Of a DNA stretch of 5,041 bases, positions 1 through 5,041 are shown piece after piece. Position 1 is the stretch's first letter; each line of letters begins with the position of its first letter. The DNA is taken from the NCBI GenBank assembly GCA_030152105.1, contig JASLIH010000281.1, positions 1 to 5,041 on the forward strand, in the 5' to 3' direction. Below the pieces are notes generated by a model. That model worked only from the letters and a program-made list of their open reading frames with translations, was not told the DNA's origin and did no database searches. The position numbers and the translations under genes were made by a program. The DNA comes from Actinomycetes bacterium (GTDB taxonomy: Bacteria; Actinomycetota; CALGFH01).

Positions 1-976
<976 letters not shown>

Positions 977-1014
977 CGCTGATCCTTTGCCCGAGAACGG
1001 ATGAAGGCGGGGAA

Positions 1015-1044
1015 AGTTGAGCGCAGCCCCTCCTCGGGTGTCAA
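1015..1044 (-). promoter_or_regulatory. candidate sigma70-type promoter of the purine permease
   Basis: On the minus strand a perfect -35 hexamer TTGACA (1044-1039) is followed after 18 nt by TCAACT (1020-1015), a weak -10 element that keeps only T1, A4 and T6 of TATAAT. It would start transcription a few tens of bases upstream of the permease RBS and ATG. The -35 is convincing and the -10 is not. The same bases read on the plus strand as TGTCAA, so a regulator with TGTCA half-sites could compete here with RNA polymerase. Confidence 0.35.
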
Positions 1045-1055
1045 CGCGCCGCCCT

Positions 1056-1065
1056 GGCAATTGCC
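1056..1065. promoter_or_regulatory. perfect 10-bp palindrome GGCAATTGCC between divergent genes
   Basis: GGCAATTGCC is a perfect dyad near the middle of the 145-bp region between the divergent permease and the regulator. It lies about 12 bp upstream of the permease -35 hexamer and about 56 bp upstream of the regulator's likely TTG start. A short AT-centred dyad in such a GC-rich, otherwise unstructured spacer is a reasonable operator candidate. No second copy was noticed in the window, and its cognate protein is unknown. Confidence 0.3.
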
Positions 1066-1108
1066 CCGTCGATCCCCCAGGATGGCGACGAGCGCACTCA
1101 TTCCGGTC

Positions 1109-1114
1109 AGGCGG
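1109..1114 (+). promoter_or_regulatory. ribosome binding site choosing TTG 1122
   Basis: AGGCGG sits 7 nt before TTG 1122, a good Shine-Dalgarno placement. The alternative upstream TTG at 1017 has GGAAAG directly abutting it with no spacer, which is a poor arrangement. This favours the shorter regulator of 225 residues. Confidence 0.5.
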
Positions 1115-1121
1115 TGAGCAC

Positions 1122-1799
1122 TTGGACGCGAACACGGCCGCCACGCTGCTGGGCCGGGTCGAGCCCTTCCGGGGCCTCGACCAGCGTTCGCGCCTGACCG
1201 TGGTCGAGCACGCCGGGCGCCGGGTGGTCGACAAGGGCCAGATGGTGTTCTGGCAGGACGACCCCGGCGAAGCCATGTTCGTGCTCCTGGAGGGCTCGGT
1301 GAAGCTGGTCGTGTGCTCGCGGGACGGGGAGCTGATGGAGCTCCACCGCCACGACGCCCCGGCGACCTTCGGCGAGCTGGCGCTGCTGGACGGCGGGCCC
1401 CGCTCGGCCTCGGCCGAGGCCGTGGAACGCTCCACCCTGCTGGTCGTGACCCGGGCCGAGCTGGTGGCGCTGCTGCGCGCCGAGGACCAGGTCGCCGAGG
1501 CCCTGCTGCGCACCCTGGGCACGATCGTCCGCCGCACCACCCGCCAGGTCAGCGACCTGGTGTTCCTCGACCTCCAGGGGCGGATCGCCCGGCAGCTGCT
1601 GGCCCTGGCGGTCCAGGACAAGCAGACGGCCCACACCCGCCGGGTCACCCAGGCCGAGCTGGCCTCGATGGTCAGCGGGGCCAGGCAGACGGTCAACCAG
1701 GCGCTGCGGTCGCTCGAGTCCCGCGGCTACATCCGGGCAGACGGCCGCGGCTTCGAGATCCTCGACCGGGAACGGTTGGAGCTCCTGGCCGAGCGGTAG
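1122..1799 (+). CDS. Crp/Fnr-family transcriptional regulator
   Basis: Cyclic-nucleotide-type sensor and DNA-binding protein of 225 residues, the usual family length. I chose TTG 1122 for its RBS and because the protein then begins just before the first helix (LLGRVEPFRGL). The in-frame TTG at 1017 would add 35 low-complexity residues. The N-terminal cNMP-binding beta-roll covers about 10-115, with the phosphate-binding-cassette-like segment FGELALLDGGPRSASA at 83-98. It keeps the Glu, Arg and Ser that correspond to E. coli CRP Glu72, Arg82 and Ser83, so cAMP binding is plausible. A long dimerisation helix (about 120-150) leads to the winged helix-turn-helix at 174-204 (VTQAELASMV, then ARQTVNQALRSLESRGYI). 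Arg of the recognition helix (CRP Arg180) is kept, but the positions of Glu181 and Arg185 are both Gln. No cysteine cluster for an Fe-S centre is seen, so it is unlikely to be a true FNR. Likely targets are the palindromes at 1814-1829 and 2777-2792. Confidence 0.92.
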   Translation: MDANTAATLLGRVEPFRGLDQRSRLTVVEHAGRRVVDKGQMVFWQDDPGEAMFVLLEGSVKLVVCSRDGELMELHRHDAPATFGELALLDGGPRSASAEAVERSTLLVVTRAELVALLRAEDQVAEALLRTLGTIVRRTTRQVSDLVFLDLQGRIARQLLALAVQDKQTAHTRRVTQAELASMVSGARQTVNQALRSLESRGYIRADGRGFEILDRERLELLAER

Positions 1800-1813
1800 A
1801 AGTTTTCCCAGGA

Positions 1814-1829
1814 TGTCAGCTAGGTGACA
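1814..1829. promoter_or_regulatory. near-perfect 16-bp palindrome TGTCA-N6-TGACA, candidate Crp-type operator
   Basis: TGTCAGCTAGGTGACA is symmetric at 14 of 16 positions: 5-bp arms plus a central CTAG, broken only by the G/G pair. The arm length and 6-nt spacer match the geometry of CRP-family sites (TGTGA-N6-TCACA). It lies 14 bp past the regulator's stop and 65 bp before the SDR start, where a promoter of the SDR would be expected. A related copy is at 2777-2792. A small RNA hairpin (5-bp stem, 6-nt loop) is the alternative reading, but it lacks a U tract. Confidence 0.5.
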
Positions 1830-1894
1830 GCGCCGTCGCCGGGAAGGCTCTTTGATGGCGGGGCGCACCGTCCAGGTGGGGAGGTCAGCCGCGC

Positions 1895-2734
1895 GTGCAG
1901 GTGAAGGGTCACGACGGGCCCGGTCAGGTCGGCCAGGCACCGCCGGTCTGTGAGTTCCTCGAGGACCTCAGCGGCCGGCGTGCCGTCGTCACCGGCGCCG
2001 CCCGCGGCATCGGCGAGGCGATCGCCAAGTGGCTGATCATGGCCGGGGCCGAGGTCACCGTGGTCGACAAGGACGCCGGCCAGCTCAAGGAGGCCTTCCG
2101 CACCGAGGACTGCCAGGTCATCGAGGCCGACCTCCACACCGAGGACGTTGCCGGCGTTGCCGACGAGCTGACCAGGAACGGGCCGGTCGAGCTGGTGGTC
2201 AACAACGTCGGGATCACCACGCCCCACCGGCTGCTGGAGATCGGTCCCACCGAGCTCGACCTGGTGCTCGGGACCAACCTCCGAGGGCCATGGCTGTTCA
2301 CCGACCGGCTGGTCAAGGCGCTGATCCAGGACCAGACCCAGAACCCGGACCGGGTCCCGCGGCCCCGAGGGTCGATCCTGTTCATCTCCTCGCTACACGA
2401 CCGGTTCGTCGCCCGCGAGGCCCACTACAGCGTCAGCAAGGCCGGCGTTTCCATGCTGGTGCAGGCCATGGCCAAGGATCTTGGCCGGCACCGGATCAGG
2501 GTGAACGCGATCTCACCCGGCTGGATCAGGACCGCGGAGGACACCGGCACCCCGGAGCAGGTGGCGAAGTACGCCCGGCTGCGGCCGCGGATCCCCGCCG
2601 GCCAGGCCGGCGTTCCCGCCGACGTCGCCCGGGTCGCGCTGTTCCTGCTCAGCGACGCCTGGTCGGGCTATGTCACTGGCCAGAACATCGCCGTGGACGG
2701 CGGGCTGTCGCTGCACAACTGGCTGGACGAGTAG
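1895..2734 (+). CDS. classical short-chain dehydrogenase/reductase (SDR)
   Basis: NAD(P)-dependent oxidoreductase of 279 residues with a Rossmann fold, probably cytosolic. All classical SDR motifs are visible: TGAARGIG (33-40, nucleotide binding), Asp58 at the end of beta-2 (favours NAD(H) over NADP(H)), NNVG (103-106, a variant of NNAG), Asn128, catalytic Ser165, Tyr178 and Lys182 in YSVSK, the PG motif at 208-209, and the C-terminal YVTGQNIAVDGGLSL (259-273). A stretch of about 10 extra residues, polar and proline-containing (145-158), precedes the serine strand. GTG 1895 has GGGGAGG (1878-1884) 10 nt upstream; GTG 1901 is the only other sensible start, and either leaves a somewhat long N-terminal tail of about 25 residues. 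The substrate cannot be told: FabG-like reductases and sugar or alcohol dehydrogenases share these motifs. It follows the regulator on the same strand with a 95-bp gap that holds a candidate operator. Confidence 0.92.
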   Translation: MQVKGHDGPGQVGQAPPVCEFLEDLSGRRAVVTGAARGIGEAIAKWLIMAGAEVTVVDKDAGQLKEAFRTEDCQVIEADLHTEDVAGVADELTRNGPVELVVNNVGITTPHRLLEIGPTELDLVLGTNLRGPWLFTDRLVKALIQDQTQNPDRVPRPRGSILFISSLHDRFVAREAHYSVSKAGVSMLVQAMAKDLGRHRIRVNAISPGWIRTAEDTGTPEQVAKYARLRPRIPAGQAGVPADVARVALFLLSDAWSGYVTGQNIAVDGGLSLHNWLDE

Positions 2735-2739
2735 CGCCC

Positions 2740-2766
2740 CGGGCCGTCGGAACCGTCGCCGGCCCG
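2740..2766 (+). terminator. GC-rich hairpin just after the SDR stop
   Basis: CGGGCCG (2740-2746) and CGGCCCG (2760-2766) form a perfect 7-bp stem around a 13-nt loop, starting 6 nt after the SDR stop. There is no T-rich tail, so it is a terminator candidate only in the loose sense used for high-GC actinobacteria. Confidence 0.35.
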
Positions 2767-2776
2767 ACCAGCCGGG

Positions 2777-2792
2777 TGCCAGCTTCCTGACA
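2777..2792. promoter_or_regulatory. second, degenerate palindrome TGCCA-N6-TGACA upstream of the glycosyltransferase
   Basis: TGCCAGCTTCCTGACA matches the site at 1814-1829 at 12 of 16 positions. It has the same 6-nt spacer, the same right arm TGACA, one change in the left arm, and a shared GCT after the left arm; both copies are also preceded by GG. It lies about 130 bp before the glycosyltransferase start, between two GC hairpins. By eye, TGACA occurs only twice on the plus strand of this window, both times in these sites. It is a plausible operator of the same regulator. Confidence 0.4.
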
Positions 2793-2796
2793 CGTT

Positions 2797-2813
2797 GCCG
2801 CCGGCCCGGCGGC
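2797..2813. terminator. short GC hairpin in the SDR-glycosyltransferase gap
   Basis: GCCGCCG (2797-2803) pairs with CGGCGGC (2807-2813) around a 3-nt loop, a perfect 7-bp stem. It lacks a T tract. It could help end SDR transcription or fold in the leader of the glycosyltransferase mRNA. In sequence this GC-rich, such stems also arise by chance, so confidence is low. Confidence 0.25.
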
Positions 2814-2924
2814 GCGGGCCGCCCTTGAAGCCGCGGCCTTGACCGGCGACTATCTTCGTGGAGTGGTGCATCCCGGTAGAGCGAGGCAATCAGCCCGACG
2901 GCCCCCCGGCCCGGGCGGCGGGTG

Positions 2925-4121
2925 ATGGCGGACCAGCTGGTGGTAGCCGCCCTCCGCGTCGTGTTCCTGGCCTACATCACCCTGGTGCTGCTGCACTCCA
3001 CCCTCGAGCGGGTGTACGCGCTGCGCAGCCGCCGCCAGCGCCGGGCCAGGCCGGCAGCGGTGGCCCGTGACCCGGTCGGGTGGCCGGCCGTCGACGTGGT
3101 CGTCCCCTGCTTCAACGAGGACCCGGCCCTGCTGGAGGCCTGCTGCCGCTCGGTCGCCGGCCAGGACTACCCGGGAACGATGCGCGTCTGGCTGGTCGAC
3201 GACGGCTCCCGCAACCAGCCGGCTCTGCTGGCCGTGTACGAGCGGTGGCGGGAGCGAGGCTGGGACATTCGGCTCCTTGACCGGAACATCGGCAAGCGGG
3301 CCGCCCAGGACGAGGCCGTCCGGCGCGCCACGGGCGAACTGCTGGTGCTGATGGACTCCGACACCGTGCTCGCCCCCGACGCCATCCGGCAGGCCGCGGC
3401 CGCCTTCCGGGACGAGCAGGTGGGGGCGGTCTCGGGCAGCATAGGGGTGCTGAACGCCCCCACCAACCTCCTCACCCGGCTGATCCACCACCGCTACCGC
3501 CTCCGCTTCCAGGTCGAGCGACCGGCCCAGGGGCTCTTCACCTCGCTGCTGTGCTGCTCGGGGCCGTTCGCCGTCTACCGGCGCAGCCTCATGGACGAGC
3601 TCTGGCAGCGGTACCTGACCCAGACCTTTGGCGGCGTCCGCTGCACCAACGGTGACGACCTGCACCTGACCAACCTGGTCCTGGCCACCGGGCATCACGT
3701 GCTGTTCGAGCCGCGGGCGATCGCCAGCACCAGCGTCCCCCGGTCGCTCGGCCAGTACCTGCGCCAGCAGCTGCGCTGGAACCGCAGCTTCTACCGGGAG
3801 CTGCGCTGGACCTTCGACGGCATCCGGTCCCGGCATCCCTACCTGGCCCTTGACGTGCTGGCCCGGGCGCTGCTGCCGCTGCTGCTGGCCGCAGCCCTCC
3901 TGCTGCTGGCGTCCGAGGGGCTGCTGGTCGGCTGGGAGCTGCTGGCCACCGACCTCAGCCTTGCCCTGGCCATGCTGCTCGTGACGGCTGTGTTCCTGCT
4001 GGTGCACGGGGCCAGCGTCCCGTTCCTGCTGCTGTACGGCCCGCTGCACGTGGTCCTGCTGGTCCCGGTCCGGGTCTACGCCCTGGTCACCCTGGCCAGC
4101 CCCAGCTGGGAGACCCGCTAG
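2925..4121 (+). CDS. membrane processive glycosyltransferase family 2, hyaluronan synthase/NodC-like
   Basis: Inner-membrane synthase of 398 residues that probably polymerises a sugar from a UDP-sugar and may export the chain through its own membrane domain. Motifs in order: an N-terminal membrane helix (about 4-23), VVVPCFNEDP (58-67), DDGS (92-95), NIGKRAAQDEA (121-131), DSDT (144-147, metal binding), LLCCSGPFAVYRR (208-220, acceptor/primer motif), GDDLHLTN (243-250, catalytic base region) and QQLRW (281-285, the QxxRW motif of processive enzymes). Three or so membrane segments follow, near 310-330, 341-361 and 366-392. Length and motif order fit class I hyaluronan synthases and NodC better than cellulose synthases. 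GDDLHLT has Leu where hyaluronan synthases usually have Arg. ATG 2925 directly follows an in-frame GTG at 2922; the upstream RBS is weak (GGCGG). No UDP-glucose dehydrogenase lies nearby, so the polymer is unknown. The gene runs with the SDR but is separated from it by 190 bp with hairpins and a candidate operator. Confidence 0.9.
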   Translation: MADQLVVAALRVVFLAYITLVLLHSTLERVYALRSRRQRRARPAAVARDPVGWPAVDVVVPCFNEDPALLEACCRSVAGQDYPGTMRVWLVDDGSRNQPALLAVYERWRERGWDIRLLDRNIGKRAAQDEAVRRATGELLVLMDSDTVLAPDAIRQAAAAFRDEQVGAVSGSIGVLNAPTNLLTRLIHHRYRLRFQVERPAQGLFTSLLCCSGPFAVYRRSLMDELWQRYLTQTFGGVRCTNGDDLHLTNLVLATGHHVLFEPRAIASTSVPRSLGQYLRQQLRWNRSFYRELRWTFDGIRSRHPYLALDVLARALLPLLLAAALLLLASEGLLVGWELLATDLSLALAMLLVTAVFLLVHGASVPFLLLYGPLHVVLLVPVRVYALVTLASPSWETR

Positions 4122-4124
4122 GCG

Positions 4125-4868
4125 TCAGCTGCGGGTGCGGGCCAGGCGCCGCCTGGCGCTGCGCTCGCCGACCTCGTTGCCCTTCTCCTGGAACAGGGCG
4201 ATGGCCCGCTCCAGCTCGTGCGCCGACTCGCGCCCCCGGCCGCTCAGCAGCAGCACCTCGGCCAGGTCGACATGGGCCTCGGCCCGGGAGTCGAGCTGGT
4301 CGGTCTTGCCGGCCAGGTAGACGGCCTCCCTGGCCAGCTGCTCGGCCTCGTTGTGCTCGCCACGGCGGGCGATGGCGATGGCCCGGATCGAGCGCCACTT
4401 GATCTGGGCGTCGGCCTGGTCGGGAGCGGCCAGCCGCTCGCAGGTACGGGTGAGCTCCTCGGCGTCGTCGTTGCGGTTGCGCTGGAGCCGGACCCGGGCC
4501 AGCAGGGTGGCCACGTTCACCCGCGGTCCGGTCCCGCCCATCTCCTCGAGCTGGGAGTAGCCGTTGCGGAGCACCTCCTCGGCGGCGGGCAGGTCGCCGG
4601 CCAGCATCTCCACCATCGCCCGCGAGATGCAGTCGACCGCCCGCGGCAGCAGCGACCCCTCCTCCCTGGTGATGGCGGTGGCGGCCTCCACGAACCGCCT
4701 GGCCTCGTCCAGGTCGCCCCGGTGGGCCGCCACCCTGGCCAGCACCCGGTAGGCGGTCGCGGCCAGGCTGGCGACGCCGCTGCGCTCGGCCTCGGCGAGG
4801 GCCTCGCGGCTACGCCGCTCGACCATCTCCAGCGGCAGCGGCCCCCAGTACAGGGTCAGGCAGTGCAT
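4125..4868 (-). CDS. TPR-repeat protein, C-terminal part of a larger frameshifted gene
   Basis: Open frame of 247 residues, almost wholly alpha-helical, built of tetratricopeptide-like helix pairs near 38-66, 79-107, 117-145, 158-185 and 197-226. Typical small/large residue alternation is visible, as in RVLARVAAHRGDLDEARRFV and DLAEVLLLSGRGRESAHELE. The end, ERAIALFQEKGNEVGERSA, resembles the C-terminus of actinobacterial AAA/TPR signalling proteins (adenylate cyclase-AAA-TPR and LuxR- or AfsR-like types). That likeness comes from recalled family patterns, not a search. The nominal start ATG 4868 is doubtful: codons upstream in this frame (EANAIG) continue the helix, and beyond a C4 run the other frame carries the protein on, so this is probably not a true N-terminus. 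No RBS is seen before 4868. TPR arrays bind protein partners and have no catalytic role themselves. The stop is 3 bp from that of the convergent glycosyltransferase. Confidence 0.75.
   Translation of the reverse strand: MHCLTLYWGPLPLEMVERRSREALAEAERSGVASLAATAYRVLARVAAHRGDLDEARRFVEAATAITREEGSLLPRAVDCISRAMVEMLAGDLPAAEEVLRNGYSQLEEMGGTGPRVNVATLLARVRLQRNRNDDAEELTRTCERLAAPDQADAQIKWRSIRAIAIARRGEHNEAEQLAREAVYLAGKTDQLDSRAEAHVDLAEVLLLSGRGRESAHELERAIALFQEKGNEVGERSARRRLARTRS
4141..4157. terminator. strong short hairpin at the convergent junction
   Basis: GCCAGGC (4141-4147) and GCCTGGC (4151-4157) form a perfect 7-bp stem with a 3-nt loop, starting 20 nt after the glycosyltransferase stop. It is inside the last codons of the TPR gene. 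With only 3 bp between the two stops, any termination signal must lie within the opposing gene. There is no T tract, so the role is uncertain. Confidence 0.25.
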
Positions 4869-5041
4869 GCCGATGGCGTTGGCCTCCCCAGCCCGGGTCC
4901 CCGGCCTCCCTGGCCAGCGCCCGGGCCCGCTCGGCGGCGGCCTCGGCCTGGGTCAGCCGGCCCCTGGTCCAGTCCAGGTAGGCGAGCAGGTGCCAGGCCT
5001 TGGCCAGGCCGAGCCGGTCGCCGAGGCGCTCGAAGGCGGCG
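4810..5041 (-). CDS. upstream fragment of the same TPR protein, cut by window edge and frameshift
   Basis: From the window edge the frame with codons ending at 5038 reads as helical TPR sequence: ERLGDRLGLAKAWHLLAYL, then GRLTQAEAAAERARALAREA and GDPGW. This matches the spacing and style of the TPR units in the 4125-4868 frame. After GDPGW (about 4888) it turns into non-helical sequence (GGQRHRHALPDP) and stops at TAG 4812-4810. Removing one base of the C4 run at 4886-4889 joins GDPGW directly to EANAIGMHCLTLYWG in the downstream frame and gives one continuous protein. I therefore read both pieces as one gene, 4125 to beyond 5041, broken by a one-base insertion that is either a sequencing error or a real mutation. 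The N-terminal domains lie outside the window. Confidence 0.65.
   Translation of the reverse strand, partial: AAFERLGDRLGLAKAWHLLAYLDWTRGRLTQAEAAAERARALAREAGDPGWGGQRHRHALPDPVLGAAAAGDGRAA

Noticed and set aside
1082..1117. 11-codon upstream ORF (MATSALIPVRR) ending 4 nt before TTG 1122
   Set aside because: No good RBS and no attenuator-like codon run; a leader peptide cannot be supported.
1017..1121. N-terminal extension of the Crp-like protein from TTG 1017
   Set aside because: The 35 extra residues are disordered and Pro/Arg-rich, the RBS would abut the start, and the segment overlaps the divergent promoter region. It remains a less likely alternative.
1107..1940. 277-residue antisense ORF opposite the Crp-like gene
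   Set aside because: Low-complexity Gln/Gly/Arg/Ala/Leu composition, no domain, and it overlaps a well-supported gene.
2839..2856. TTGACC and TATCTT as a promoter for the glycosyltransferase
   Set aside because: The two hexamers are only 6 nt apart, far from the 16-18 nt needed.
2850..4049. 399-residue antisense ORF opposite the glycosyltransferase
   Set aside because: It is rich in Gln, Gly, Pro, Val and His with no motif, and lies opposite a gene with complete catalytic motifs; a typical high-GC shadow frame.

Overview
This is a very GC-rich window (roughly 70% by eye) with strong G/C preference at third codon positions, GTG/TTG as well as ATG starts, and long spurious antisense ORFs. That suggests a high-GC actinobacterium or similar soil bacterium; no marker fixes the taxon. 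I see no rRNA, tRNA, CRISPR array or insertion sequence.

Layout. (1) Positions 1-976, minus strand: the N-terminal 325 residues of an AzgA-type (NCS2) purine permease, cut by the window edge. (2) 977-1121: a divergent intergenic region with a TTGACA element for the permease and a perfect 10-bp palindrome. (3) 1122-1799, plus: a Crp/Fnr-family regulator, probably starting at TTG 1122 rather than at the longer in-frame start at 1017. (4) 1800-1894: a short gap holding the 16-bp near-palindrome TGTCA-N6-TGACA. (5) 1895-2734, plus: a classical short-chain dehydrogenase/reductase. (6) 2735-2924: a gap with two GC hairpins flanking a second, degenerate copy of the palindrome (TGCCA-N6-TGACA). (7) 2925-4121, plus: a membrane processive family-2 glycosyltransferase of the hyaluronan synthase/NodC type. 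(8) 4125-5041, minus, convergent with only 3 bp between stops: the C-terminal TPR part of a large protein, with an apparent one-base frameshift at a C4 run (4886-4889).

How the parts may fit. The most interesting signal is a small putative regulon. The Crp-like protein keeps the cNMP-pocket signature, but its recognition helix has Gln where E. coli CRP has Glu181 and Arg185. The same 6-nt-spaced inverted repeat lies in front of the SDR and in front of the glycosyltransferase. Its half-site, TGTCA, differs from the CRP half-site TGTGA at the base pair that Glu181 reads. This suggests a re-specified Crp-type factor controlling its two downstream neighbours. The TPR fragment resembles the C-terminal region of actinobacterial AAA/TPR signalling proteins, some of which carry class III nucleotide cyclase domains. 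If so here, a cyclic-nucleotide source could sit close to its receptor, but this is inference from the TPR portion only.
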